From positions 3,596,001 to 3,660,000 of the forward strand of contig NZ_CP132938.1 in assembly GCF_040358255.1 (NCBI RefSeq): a stretch of 64,000 nt of DNA. The letters run 5' to 3'. This document shows positions 26,698 through 36,104 of the stretch, piece by piece. The notes beneath the pieces were generated by a model, which saw only the letters and a list, made by a program, of their open reading frames with translations, was not told where the DNA came from and ran no database searches. Position numbers and translations under genes: made by a program. Position 1 is the stretch's first letter; the number at the start of each line of letters is the position of its first letter. This DNA is from Tunturibacter gelidoferens. Lineage in GTDB: Bacteria; Acidobacteriota; Terriglobia; Terriglobales; Acidobacteriaceae.

Positions 26698-27830
26698 CTT
26701 CGCTGGGGCTCGTACGGTATGGTGATCGCAACCTCAAAGCCGCCCTCGTCAAGCGGCTGCGCCCTCATCGCGAACTCATCGTTGTAGAAGTGCATAAGTC
26801 GCTCTCGCGTATTTTTTAACCCGATCCCGTGTCCGTCCTGCGCCGGTACGGCGGCTTCCGCTCCTGTATCCCGTACCTTCAGGTGCAGACTTGCTCCATC
26901 AAGCCTTGCAGAAGCCTCGACCTTTCCTTCGCTCACACAATGCGCTATCCCATGGCGTATCGCATTCTCGACGATGGGCTGTAAGAGAAAACACGGCACC
27001 ATGCCATCCAGTGCTCCGGGGTCGACCTTGATTTGCACCTGCAGCCGGTCTGCAAATCGGATCTGCTCGATTGCGAGGTAGTTATCGATCATCTCCAATT
27101 CCTGCGAGAGGGGGACCTTCTCAGGTGTTGTCCGCTTCAACGTGCTCTTCAGGATCAGGTTTAAATGGGACAGCATCTCGACAGCCTCGCTCTGTCGTCC
27201 CAATTCCACCAGCGTCGTAATTGCGTTGAGAGTGTTGAAAAGAAAGTGAGGCTCCAGTTGCATCTGGAGCGCTCGCAGGTGGGCGGACGAGAGCTGTTTC
27301 TGGAGCTCCAGCGATCGCATAGCATCCTCCTGCGCGCGCAGCTTGTACTGAACGGTTCCAGCGATCCCAATAATGAATCCATAGATCAGAAGCTCGATGC
27401 CAAATCGATTTATGTTGAACAGAATCGCCCACATCTCGTGTTCCCCCACCGGACCCCACCCAAGCGGAAAGCCGACACTCCACAGCATCAGCAGATGAAC
27501 GAGCGCGAGCACTGATCCAGCAACCGCGTGCAGAAGAATTGTCTTCACTGAAAGGCTAGACACAATCGGCAGACGCGGAGCCAGCTTCCAAAGAACACAG
27601 GCAATCGTGCCCCACCATCCCCACAGGACTGTGCCGTATATCAGTGAGGCCGGACGCATTATGGACCCGCACTCTCCTGCCGTAGCGAGCGCCAGTATCG
27701 CGGCGAGCGATAGGATCATCACGTAACCGTTGAGATGCCTGCTCACGGGCGTAGCAGCTTCGCCCGCTGTTTTCTCTTGAGAGATCGCTGGCGCATGTTG
27801 GTATTCCAAGGAGGTAGTGAAAGCGTTCAT
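26694..27830 (-). CDS. LytS-type sensor histidine kinase
   Basis: A 378-residue protein with about four hydrophobic membrane segments in residues 30-165, a linker (VQYKLRAQEDAMRSLELQ), then the His_kinase domain QLEPHFLFNTLNAI containing the phospho-accepting histidine, followed by an HATPase domain (CFLLQPIVENAIRHG, DGHGIGLKNTRERL). It senses a membrane or cell-envelope signal and phosphorylates the LytTR regulator encoded directly downstream. AAAGGA lies shortly before the ATG. The gene is divergent from the RND membrane-fusion gene across a 357-base intergenic region, a layout that often reflects control of the transporter. The signal is unknown. Confidence 0.92.
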   Translation of the reverse strand: MNAFTTSLEYQHAPAISQEKTAGEAATPVSRHLNGYVMILSLAAILALATAGECGSIMRPASLIYGTVLWGWWGTIACVLWKLAPRLPIVSSLSVKTILLHAVAGSVLALVHLLMLWSVGFPLGWGPVGEHEMWAILFNINRFGIELLIYGFIIGIAGTVQYKLRAQEDAMRSLELQKQLSSAHLRALQMQLEPHFLFNTLNAITTLVELGRQSEAVEMLSHLNLILKSTLKRTTPEKVPLSQELEMIDNYLAIEQIRFADRLQVQIKVDPGALDGMVPCFLLQPIVENAIRHGIAHCVSEGKVEASARLDGASLHLKVRDTGAEAAVPAQDGHGIGLKNTRERLMHFYNDEFAMRAQPLDEGGFEVAITIPYEPQRR

Positions 27831-28187
27831 GGCGTCCTTTCTTTCTCCCTGCGACGGCTGCTTCTTTCTAGGAACAATCTACCTCGTTCCGTCATTCATT
27901 CACCAGAACATTCAAGAATCAGGATCCACCATCCGCCCGATACCACCAAGATGTTTGCAGCCAACCCCCATTTTTCTGCAGGCAAACGTGATCCATTCCA
28001 CTCTCCGGCATCGCTAGTCCAGGCAGGGAACTCCCTCGAACCGATCTAACCGTGGCAAAGTTGACCATGGAGAGATCTCTTCCGCGGCAGATTCAGCATT
28101 TCTCCCTGCAGCTTTTGCGCTTTCGGCTGCATATCAGTTTTCCTGTGCAGGGGAAGGGGAGATTCTGGAGACTGAGGTACGACAGCC

Positions 28188-29405
28188 ATGCAGGCAAATG
28201 GAACGCTCTCGCTTCTGTGCATTTTTTTCTGCATCCCTCTTGCGTCGTGTTCGCGTGTCGTGGCCCACGCCAATACAGCCGCCCCGGAGGGAGTCCCCAT
28301 TCATGTCGCCCGCGTCTTGTCGCAGGATGTTCCACTTGAGATCGCGGCGGCAGGAAACGTTGAGGCCGGCGAACGGGTTGACGTCAAGCCGCGCATCGCA
28401 GGGCAGATCAGAAACGTTGAGTTCGCCGAAGGGCAAAACATTACCAAAGGCCAGCTTCTTTTCTCCATCGATCGCGACACGATGAGTCGCCAGCAGGCGC
28501 AACAGCAGGCCGAACTCGAACGCGATATCGCTATGGAGCAACAGGCCGTCGCGGTTGCGGCGCGAGATGCAGCTTCCCAGAAGCAGAGCCAGTCCGAGGC
28601 CGATGTTGCGGTCAAGTTGGGCGACCTCGGCGTGCTCTCGGGTCAGTCGGTGAAGCAGGCGATCACGGCGAGCGACACCACGCGTTCCAGCCTTCAGGCC
28701 GATCAGGCCGCCATCGCCGCCGCAGCCGGGGCGGTTCGGGCCGACCATGCGCGCCTGTCGCAGATAAAGTTACAACTCAACTTCGCTGATGTTGTCGCTC
28801 CCATCGCCGGGCGCGCTGGCGCCGCTATGGTCAAGGCCGGCAATGTGGTTCTTGAGAACGATACAACCCTCGTCACGCTTCTTCAGCTCGCTCCTATTCG
28901 CGTCGTGTTCGGGGTTCCTGAACAATCGCTCGCGGAAATACAGCGTCTCAGCGCCGCGGGCTCCCTAGAAGTGGAGGCTGGTACAGGTGACAACCGCCTT
29001 GTCGAGGGCCATCTCGATTTCATTGACAATACTGTCGATCCCACTACCGGCACCGTTCGCATGAAAGCAACGTTTTCCAATAGCGATCAGGCGCTCTGGC
29101 CGGGCCAGTTCGTCAACGTCCGCCTCCGTTTACGGGTGGATCCCCGCCAGGTCGTTGTTCCACAATCCGCCATTCAACAGGGACTCGAGGGAAAGTACGC
29201 GTGGCGGATCCAATCAGGCTTTGCAACGATGGTGCCGGTCACCGTGCTCCGTACCTATAGGCCCACAACCTCATCGCAGCCGGGCAGCGAAGTTGCAGTT
29301 CTTGGCAGCGGTCTTAGTCCCGGAGACGTCATCGTAACCGAAGGCCAACTGCGCCTCACTCCTGGTTCACGGGTTTCTCCTATCGATACGCCGTCTGGCC
29401 CGTAA
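28188..29405 (+). CDS. RND efflux membrane fusion protein (HlyD/AcrA type)
   Basis: A 405-residue lipoprotein-type secretion signal (FFCIPLASC, with the lipobox Cys at about residue 22) is followed by the barrel-sandwich half motif (GNVEAGERVDVKPRIAGQIRN), a helical hairpin rich in Ala/Gln, the second lipoyl half (FADVVAPIAGRAGA), and a beta-barrel domain (TGTVRMKATFSN). It bridges the inner-membrane RND pump encoded 48 bases downstream to an outer-membrane channel; no TolC gene lies in this operon. Divergent from the LytS/LytTR genes. Substrate unknown. Confidence 0.92.
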   Translation: MQANGTLSLLCIFFCIPLASCSRVVAHANTAAPEGVPIHVARVLSQDVPLEIAAAGNVEAGERVDVKPRIAGQIRNVEFAEGQNITKGQLLFSIDRDTMSRQQAQQQAELERDIAMEQQAVAVAARDAASQKQSQSEADVAVKLGDLGVLSGQSVKQAITASDTTRSSLQADQAAIAAAAGAVRADHARLSQIKLQLNFADVVAPIAGRAGAAMVKAGNVVLENDTTLVTLLQLAPIRVVFGVPEQSLAEIQRLSAAGSLEVEAGTGDNRLVEGHLDFIDNTVDPTTGTVRMKATFSNSDQALWPGQFVNVRLRLRVDPRQVVVPQSAIQQGLEGKYAWRIQSGFATMVPVTVLRTYRPTTSSQPGSEVAVLGSGLSPGDVIVTEGQLRLTPGSRVSPIDTPSGP

Positions 29406-29453
29406 TTTCAGGTTCATCCGTCAAGAAGGGCGTACGCCACATCTACATGCGAG

Positions 29454-32400
29454 GTGTTCCTCTTGCGCTTTTCAGATTTCTTCATCCATCGCGCTACCAC
29501 CACCACTCTCCTGATCTCTGCCATCGCAGGTTTCGGCTTGCTCAGCTATCTCTCGCTTCCGGTCAGTAACCTGCCCGAGGTCGAGTACCCGACGATCCAG
29601 GTATCAGCGGCACTGCCCGGCGCCAACCCGGATTCCATGGCCGCTACCGTCGCGACGCCGCTCGAGAGCGAGTTCTCGCGCATTCCCGGCATTGAGAATA
29701 TGACCTCCAGCAGCTTGGTCGGCGAAACGAACATTACGCTTCAGTTCACCCTTAGCCGCAGTGCCGATGCGGCCGCGCAAGACGTTCAGGCCGCCATCTC
29801 CCGCGCCGCGGGCAGCCTCCCTGCGGGCATGCCGGAACCGCCCTCCTACTCCAAGGTCAACCCCGCGGATGATCCCATCATCTGGCTCGAAATGCACTCA
29901 CAGACGATGTCGTTTGAGGATTTTTCGCGCTATGCCACACAGATCGTTTCTAAGCAGATCTCCATGGTGAACGGAGTTTCGCAGGTCGAAGTGTACGGAC
30001 CCGAGCGCCCAGCGATCCGCGTCCAGGTCGATCCTGCACGTCTCGCGGCCTACAGCCTTGATCTCGAGCAAATCCGCACCGCGCTTACCAACAACAGTGC
30101 AAGTCTTCCCACAGGCACGCTCTACGGTAAAGCTAGGGACTACTCTCTGCAGGCGAACAGCCAACTCACCACGGCCGATCAATTCTCGGATCTGGTGGTC
30201 GCTTATCGTAATGAGCTTCCGCTGCGTCTCAGCCAGATTGCCCACGTCCTGAACAGCTCCAGCAATGACAAGCGCACCTTCTGGATCAACGGACAGCGCA
30301 GTGTGATCCTCGCTGTACGCAAACAACCCGGTGCGAACACAATCGAAGTCGCGGATCGGGTGAAGGCCGCGGTCCAGACTCTGCGCGACGTTTTACCTCC
30401 CGGTGTAGCGTTCGGCAAAGTCGCCGACAACGCCGACATCGTCCGCGGCTCCATCGCAGAGGTCAACCATACGCTCGTCCTCACCATCGTGCTCGTCGTG
30501 CTGGTCATCTTTGCCTTCCTTGGGACGCTCTCTTCGACGCTCATCGCCAGCGCCACCATTCCGGTCTCGATCTTCGGCTCCTTCATCGCCATGCATCTAC
30601 TTGGCTATACCGTGGACATGTTCTCCATGATGGCCATCACGCTTTCGGTGGGCTTTGTCGTCGACGACGCCATCGTGATGCTCGAGAATATCGTCCGTCA
30701 TCGTGAGATGGGTAAGTCTCGTCTGGATGCCGCGGTCAACGGCGCCGCTGAGGTAGGCTTCACGATCCTCTCGATGACTCTTTCGCTTGTCGCAGTCTTT
30801 CTTCCGATTCTCTTCCTCAACGGCGTACTCGGACGGCTTCTTCGTGAGTTCGCCGTCACCATCTCGGTCTCCATCCTGCTCTCTGGCTTCTCAGCGCTTA
30901 CCCTCACCCCAATGCTCTGCAGCAGGTTTCTCAGCGAGCGCGTTCATGGTGACAACTGGTTCCTTCGCCGGACGGAGGGTATCCATGCCGCACTCAAGAG
31001 GGGCTATCAGCGTTCACTCGATTTTGTTCTGCGCCATCCACGAGCGACGATCGTCGCCAGCATCGTGATGACAGCAACCACCGTCGCGTTGTTCGCAATC
31101 GTGCCCAAAAGCTTTATGCCTGCTGTCGATACCGGTGGATTCTCCGGAAGCATGGAAGCCTCGCAAGACAGCTCCTTCGCCCAGATGATCTCCTACGGCG
31201 AACAGGTCAACAAAGCACTCGCTGCGGTTCCATGGATGGAAAGCAACTTATCGGGTGTTTTCTCACAGAATGGAGGCTGGCTCTGGGTCAATCTCCGTCA
31301 GGACCGCCGACGTCCAAACGTCAAGGTCATCATCGCCGACCTCCAGAAACAGCTCGACCGCATACCCGGGCTCAAGGTTTATCTCCGCCAGCCCGACTTC
31401 GTCGACCTCGGACAGACTGAATCCCGGTCCCAGTACTCGGCTGCACTTCGGAGCCCCGACGCTGACGAGCTTTACCGCTGGGCCCCTCGCCTCAAGAGCA
31501 AGCTGGACTCTCTTCCCGAACTTGCTAATGTTTCGACGGACCTGCAGATGAGCGCGCCGCGCGTCAACGTCGACATCCGCCGAGATCTTGCAATGTCTCT
31601 CAACGTCGACCCTGAGAAGATTGCCAACACCCTCTACGATGCCTTCGGAAACCGCCGCGCCAACACCATCACTGTCGCATCGCAGCAGTACGATGTCATC
31701 CTCGAGGTCGCCCAGCAGTATCAGCGAGACCCTGAGACGATTGGTAGTATCTATCTCGCATCCAATACGGGCAGCCTCGTTCCTCTCTCGGCCGTCACTA
31801 CACTCAGCCAGACCGTCGCTCCGCTGACAGTCAATCATCTCGGGCAGTTTCCAGCCGTCACGTTTCACTTCGATCTCAAGCCCGGCATCTCGCTCGATAA
31901 GGCCACATTCGAGGTGCGTCGAGCTGCAACCGAACTTGGCATTCCCGCCAGTATGAACTTCACCTTTCAGGGGACCGCGGCACAGTTCCAGGGCTCCCTG
32001 AAAGGTCTTGGACTCCTGCTCATAATCGCGGTGATGGTCATCTATCTCGTCCTCGGTGTTCTCTATGAGAGTTTCATTCACCCCATCACGATCCTCTCTG
32101 GTCTTCCCGCCGCCGCTATTGGTGCGCTTCTCACGTTGCTGCTCGTCGGCCAGGATCTCAACCTCTACTCATTCCTCGGCATCATCCTCCTGATAGGCAT
32201 TGTCAAAAAGAACGCAATCATGATTGTCGATTTCGCCATCGACGCCGAGCGCAATCTAGGTATGACGCCTGAGCAGGCCGTCTACCGAGGTTGTCTCCAG
32301 CGCTTCCGCCCCATCATGATGACGACCATGGCAGCGCTACTGGGCGCGGCTCCAATCGCATTGGGCCAAGGCATCGGGGGTGAAGCCCGCCGCCCGCTTG

Positions 32401-32558
32401 GAATTGCAGTATGCGGTGGTCTTCTGCTTTCACAGACCGTAACCCTATATGTGACACCAGTGATCTATCTCTTTCTGCACCGTCTCCAACGGGGGAGACT
32501 CCAGAAAATTACCGGCGGAGAAGCCGTTCCATCGACTGAATCTCTAAGCGTCAGTTGA
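29454..32558 (+). CDS. RND efflux pump permease (HAE-1/MdtB-like)
   Basis: A 1034-residue protein with the RND plan: TM1, a large periplasmic loop, TM2-6, TM7, a second loop, TM8-12. TM4 carries the proton-relay aspartate pair (GFVVDDAIVMLEN) and TM10 the conserved lysine (GIVKKNAIMIVDFA), so it should be an active proton antiporter exporting drugs or other amphiphiles. The start is GTG 29454; the nearby ATG at 29447 is out of frame. It lies 48 bases after its membrane fusion partner. Confidence 0.93.
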   Translation: MFLLRFSDFFIHRATTTTLLISAIAGFGLLSYLSLPVSNLPEVEYPTIQVSAALPGANPDSMAATVATPLESEFSRIPGIENMTSSSLVGETNITLQFTLSRSADAAAQDVQAAISRAAGSLPAGMPEPPSYSKVNPADDPIIWLEMHSQTMSFEDFSRYATQIVSKQISMVNGVSQVEVYGPERPAIRVQVDPARLAAYSLDLEQIRTALTNNSASLPTGTLYGKARDYSLQANSQLTTADQFSDLVVAYRNELPLRLSQIAHVLNSSSNDKRTFWINGQRSVILAVRKQPGANTIEVADRVKAAVQTLRDVLPPGVAFGKVADNADIVRGSIAEVNHTLVLTIVLVVLVIFAFLGTLSSTLIASATIPVSIFGSFIAMHLLGYTVDMFSMMAITLSVGFVVDDAIVMLENIVRHREMGKSRLDAAVNGAAEVGFTILSMTLSLVAVFLPILFLNGVLGRLLREFAVTISVSILLSGFSALTLTPMLCSRFLSERVHGDNWFLRRTEGIHAALKRGYQRSLDFVLRHPRATIVASIVMTATTVALFAIVPKSFMPAVDTGGFSGSMEASQDSSFAQMISYGEQVNKALAAVPWMESNLSGVFSQNGGWLWVNLRQDRRRPNVKVIIADLQKQLDRIPGLKVYLRQPDFVDLGQTESRSQYSAALRSPDADELYRWAPRLKSKLDSLPELANVSTDLQMSAPRVNVDIRRDLAMSLNVDPEKIANTLYDAFGNRRANTITVASQQYDVILEVAQQYQRDPETIGSIYLASNTGSLVPLSAVTTLSQTVAPLTVNHLGQFPAVTFHFDLKPGISLDKATFEVRRAATELGIPASMNFTFQGTAAQFQGSLKGLGLLLIIAVMVIYLVLGVLYESFIHPITILSGLPAAAIGALLTLLLVGQDLNLYSFLGIILLIGIVKKNAIMIVDFAIDAERNLGMTPEQAVYRGCLQRFRPIMMTTMAALLGAAPIALGQGIGGEARRPLGIAVCGGLLLSQTVTLYVTPVIYLFLHRLQRGRLQKITGGEAVPSTESLSVS

Positions 32559-32576
32559 AACTCCCTATCAGTTTCA
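32556..32576 (+). terminator. Weak hairpin at the end of the RND operon
   Basis: A 7-base perfect stem TGAAACT/AGTTTCA around a 7-base loop, overlapping the last codon. No T-run follows, so rho-independent termination is doubtful. Confidence 0.2.
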
Positions 32577-33039
32577 GACACGGCTAAGATGGAACATGCA
32601 ACCAAACCAACGTTTCCTTTCGGGTCTTCCAACTTAACTATCAGACGGAGGGGGTATTTCATTGGCGGTTCGAAGAAGCTGGAACCGTCGACGCGGACGT
32701 GGACAATGCACCCCTTAGACCGGATAGACTGTGACCGTATGTGACGCAGCAAATCTCAACTAACGATCCATCGCCGAGTCCCTCAGCGAGAACCGATTAG
32801 TACCGATATGTCAGCTTCTCGTCAGTGATCGATTAATGACGCGAAGCGCGTTTGTCGGGACATATCACACAAGGCGAATCGTTGTCCCTCCTGGGAGCAA
32901 AACCTGTCTCCCGCCCGTTGCCGATCCCACCGTCAGCTCACGGCTCCTTTGTCAACCCGTCTACACTACCAGTGGCGGCCAACCCCGCCGGACATCCTCC
33001 GGCCCGGCCCGCCCCGGAACACCCAAGGACCACCCACCC
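32577..33039. other. Gap upstream of the orphan secreted protein
   Basis: About 460 bases. The downstream frame is open back to 32836, but that extension is Pro/Arg/Thr-rich and does not look coding; the rest shows no gene. I see no clear promoter. Confidence 0.4.
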
Positions 33040-33786
33040 ATGCCGCAGCCCCTACCCACCGGCGTTTCCACTCTTACCGCTCCCCACTTCTATATCACCG
33101 GCCGCCAGCCGCTCCGTCCCGGAGCCATTCTGCTCGCTACCGTAGCCGCCGTCGCGACGCTCTCTTCGGTCCTCTATGCTCTGGGTCACACCGAACATGA
33201 ACATTTCATCTCCGGCAGCTCCAGCGCTGCCCGTTCCGCCGCCACCACATCCGGAGCCGCCTCGGCTGCCGACGAGAAAGACGATCCATCCCAGATCGAC
33301 ACCATCGTCCTCGGTGATCCTGCCGATGCTCCTGTGCCAGCCCGCCGGGGAGACCACGTCAGCAACGTTCACCCCACCATCCTCGTTCACCTACCCCGCT
33401 TTGGCGACCAGGTGGGTCTCATCCCCGACACCCCCGCTGGCCGCCTCCTCTACGGCTGGCTCGCCGCCTTCAACCAGGCTAGCTACCCCGCGCTTGGCGA
33501 CGCTCTGCCCAATGTCGCGCTCGTCTCCGCGACCACTGCACAGATCGAGCTCCGGCAGCGAACCGGCGGCTTCAACCTCCTCTCTGCCAAGGAGGTCCAG
33601 CCCGGCGTCCTTGTCTTCCGACTCCGCGATCAGACCCCTTCGGCGATCGAGGCCCTCGGCACCCTCCAGGTGAGTCCGAACTCCGGCCCCGCCGCCATCG
33701 CGAGCTTCAGCCTCCGCGCCATTCCCTCACTCCGCCAGGACGCCACCGCGGGGACTGCCACACTCTCGGAAGCCTCACCGCGATGA
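33040..33786 (+). CDS. Membrane-anchored protein with an orphan acidobacterial hydrolase-associated domain
   Basis: About 248 residues from ATG 33040, chosen because AAGGA lies upstream and a single membrane segment follows (AILLATVAAVATLSSVLYAL, residues about 27-46). A low-complexity Ala/Ser linker leads to a domain starting LIPDTPAGRLLYGWLAAFNQA and ending IASFSLRAIP. I recognise this domain plan as one that precedes serine-hydrolase or peptidase domains in acidobacterial secreted enzymes; the catalytic part is absent here and the protein ends soon after. It could be a binding or dimerisation module on its own, or the stump of a larger gene. The recognition is from memory and the function is unknown. 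Confidence 0.6.
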   Translation: MPQPLPTGVSTLTAPHFYITGRQPLRPGAILLATVAAVATLSSVLYALGHTEHEHFISGSSSAARSAATTSGAASAADEKDDPSQIDTIVLGDPADAPVPARRGDHVSNVHPTILVHLPRFGDQVGLIPDTPAGRLLYGWLAAFNQASYPALGDALPNVALVSATTAQIELRQRTGGFNLLSAKEVQPGVLVFRLRDQTPSAIEALGTLQVSPNSGPAAIASFSLRAIPSLRQDATAGTATLSEASPR

Positions 33787-34163
33787 GCCGACAATCGCCC
33801 GCGCAAGCCCGACCTCTAGACCTGCTACACGCGAACATCATGGTATCGGACGAAACCACCGAACCCTATGTGCGAACATCCTTTTGAGTGCGAAGCATCA
33901 TAGGCCTGTTCGGCGGCCTTTGCGTTTGCGCCAAAAGGCGCAAACACTTCCTGCACGAGAAATGCCCGTGTCCATGCTTCCTTACGGTGATTTTCCGTTG
34001 TACCACTCGAGTGCCATCACTTTCGTTCTAGGAATCATCAGAGCGCCATCAGCGAGTCTGAGATTCCATGATACCTAGCGAGACTATCCTGGACTACATC
34101 GCGTTGATTGTGTTGGGTTTTGAGAGCCTTCAAGGCCATCTTGGACTGGATGAGATCAGTCTA
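33787..34163. other. Gap between the orphan protein gene and tRNA-Ser
   Basis: About 375 bases with no supportable gene. Its only distinct element is the perfect inverted repeat at 33924-33945. Confidence 0.4.
33924..33945. repeat. Perfect 9-bp inverted repeat (hairpin)
   Basis: GTTTGCGCC at 33924-33932, an AAAA loop, and GGCGCAAAC at 33937-33945. The stem is GC-rich and perfect and would be stable as RNA, but no T-run follows on either strand. It could be a terminator-like or REP-like element between 33786 and the tRNA. Confidence 0.5.
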
Positions 34164-34251
34164 TGGCGGAGAGACAGGGATTCGAACCCTGGATACCTTG
34201 CGGTATACACGCTTTCCAAGCGTGCGCCTTCAGCCACTCGGCCATCTCTCC
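34164..34251 (-). tRNA. tRNA-Ser (anticodon GGA)
   Basis: The minus strand reads as a full class II tRNA of 88 bases including an encoded CCA. The acceptor stem GGAGAGA pairs with TCTCTCC, with a G discriminator. The anticodon stem CACGC/GCGTG holds loop TTGGAAA, giving anticodon GGA (UCC/UCU, serine). There is a long variable arm (TATACCGCAAGGTAT) and T arm CAGGGTTCGAATCCCTG. It lies 70 bases downstream of the end of the minus-strand gene at 34322. No integrase or att-like repeat is seen beside it. Confidence 0.97.
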
Positions 34252-34321
34252 GCAGTATTGCGGGCCTTTTTGAATCTAACACAACTTGAAGGCTTCCGAT
34301 GCCCGGCACTTCCACTTACCC

Positions 34322-36100
34322 TTATGGAGTCTGGGCAATTACGTTCTGTTTTACGGTTGCAGACGGCTTCAGCTCCATCGGCATGCCTTGCGTCAGATAG
34401 CGGCGCAGCGTAGATCGGTCTCCCCAGTTGATCTGCCACCCACGATCGATGGCTAACAAAATGTATTTGCCCGGGATTACGTTATCGATGTCGAAACTCC
34501 CATCTGTATTCGTCTGGTCCTGACGCAAAAAACCAATGGAGTCAGGCTCTTCAATCGTGATAGGAACCAGCAGGACCATTGCCCCCATCACAGGTTTTCC
34601 TTCAAGCGTCGCGATTCCGCTCAGGTTAGTACGGCCATTCGCAACATGCACCGTAAGTGTCGTCTCACCCGCAGGCACCGTCACATACCGTCCCGAGACG
34701 TCGGCTCCCTTGGTGGTTAATCCAATCAGGTAGACGTTCGGTCCTCCCTGCAAAACAACTTCGTAGCGCCCTGGAGGAACCTCAAGGGTGCGGTCTGTGG
34801 TTGGTTCTTTCGAGACGCGTCGGCCTGCAAACCGGCCTTCATTGCCCATGGAAGAGAACGTCCCACGCTGCGTATCAGTATCGATCAGGTTGACGCGAAG
34901 CCCACCGCCGCGTCGGTTGCCTGACTCTTCGGCAGTCCCACCAGTAAACCCATCGATGTGCATCGTAATTCTAGCGATATCGCTCGCCGGAGCACCCAGA
35001 TCGAGTGTTCGAACAGAGTTGGCCTTCACGTCGACCATCGTGGAGCGCGCCTCCTCGCCTGGCATCAAAAGCCGCACCTGGTATAGCCCCGGCGTTAATC
35101 CGCTAACATCAAATTCTCCTTGTGGGTCGCGACGAGTCGTAACCGAAATTGCGCGTGGGCCGTTTGAACCCGGAGTAATCTCTTCCACCATCGGAAATGC
35201 TTGTCCTTGGCGACCGTTGACCGCCCCCGACCCAACAGTTCCTGTCGGTGGGATGATCTTCAGATGGATCGAGGGGATCGGAACCAGATGAAAGTCTGCC
35301 TGACGTGTATCACCGGCATGGAGAACAATCGTCTCAGAGGTCGAAACGTCGCTGCTTCCTGGAAACCAGGTTGGCGGATATGCGACGTCGAAAGACGGAT
35401 CGAGCGGCGGCTCGTCATCAAGCGATGATCCACTTTGCTGCGTGGCCTCAGCGTACCAAGGATGAGCCCGAACCATCAGGCGATAGCTTCCCGGCGACAG
35501 ATTCGCCAACTCATACATGCCACGATCATCGGTTTTAGCGTTCGCTCCCGCGCTTCCGTTAGCTGGCGGACCTCCTGGAATTGGCGGTGGCACCAGTGAA
35601 AGAGAAATCTGTGCATCTCTCACTGCCTCCCCGGCTTCATCCAGAACGAGGCCTTTGATGCTGGCCTCGGGACTGAGCGTGAAGCGTATATCGATCGTCG
35701 GCGAATCGGCTGTCAGTACAACCGACGATGAAAAAGCACCGTGTTCTTCATAAGACTGCGTAACGTAGCCGCGAGCACTCGCCATCAGGTTCCACGCTCC
35801 CGCCGAAGGTACCGGAATCGAGAAGCGACCATGGTCATCGGCCGCAAAACTGTCAGTCGAGGCAGGGAAGCGGCGATTCCCGAAGCTTCCATGCACCTCG
35901 AGCTTCGGTGTCAGCCTACAGTGAGGAACTGGGCTCTCATCAATACTGCTGACAACGATACCGGTGATCGCATAATGTGTAACGACTGTACTGTGCTTCA
36001 TCTCCGGTTTCGTCTGCGCTCGAGTTTGTGCCCGTCCCATCTCTCCGCACAAAGCTCCGGCAAAGAGCAGCGACAGAGGCCCAACAAGACTCCATCTCAT
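34322..36100 (-). CDS. Secreted carboxypeptidase-regulatory-like repeat protein
   Basis: About 592 residues from ATG 36100, chosen because it opens a clear signal peptide (WSLVGPLSLLFAGALCGEMGRAQ); the frame extends ten codons further, into the upstream gene. The mature protein is a string of carboxypeptidase-regulatory-like beta domains: ITGIVVSSIDESPVPHC, IKGLVLDEAGEAVRDAQISL, GLYQVRLLMPGE, GIATLEGKPVMGAMVLL, each followed by GxY/GxF strands (FDIDNVIPGKYILLAIDRGW). Such proteins are abundant in Acidobacteriota and probably act in the periplasm or at the cell surface in binding. The start lies within the last codons of the upstream homologous gene, so the two form a coupled pair. Confidence 0.82.
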   Translation of the reverse strand: MRWSLVGPLSLLFAGALCGEMGRAQTRAQTKPEMKHSTVVTHYAITGIVVSSIDESPVPHCRLTPKLEVHGSFGNRRFPASTDSFAADDHGRFSIPVPSAGAWNLMASARGYVTQSYEEHGAFSSSVVLTADSPTIDIRFTLSPEASIKGLVLDEAGEAVRDAQISLSLVPPPIPGGPPANGSAGANAKTDDRGMYELANLSPGSYRLMVRAHPWYAEATQQSGSSLDDEPPLDPSFDVAYPPTWFPGSSDVSTSETIVLHAGDTRQADFHLVPIPSIHLKIIPPTGTVGSGAVNGRQGQAFPMVEEITPGSNGPRAISVTTRRDPQGEFDVSGLTPGLYQVRLLMPGEEARSTMVDVKANSVRTLDLGAPASDIARITMHIDGFTGGTAEESGNRRGGGLRVNLIDTDTQRGTFSSMGNEGRFAGRRVSKEPTTDRTLEVPPGRYEVVLQGGPNVYLIGLTTKGADVSGRYVTVPAGETTLTVHVANGRTNLSGIATLEGKPVMGAMVLLVPITIEEPDSIGFLRQDQTNTDGSFDIDNVIPGKYILLAIDRGWQINWGDRSTLRRYLTQGMPMELKPSATVKQNVIAQTP

Positions 36101-36104
36101 GGAA

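Noticed and set aside
31263..32081. 272-codon minus-strand frame inside the RND permease
   Set aside because: Antisense shadow of a strongly conserved, G/C-ending coding sequence.
34164..34251. tRNA-Ser as an integration site for an island
   Set aside because: No integrase and no repeated tRNA 3' end were seen on either side.
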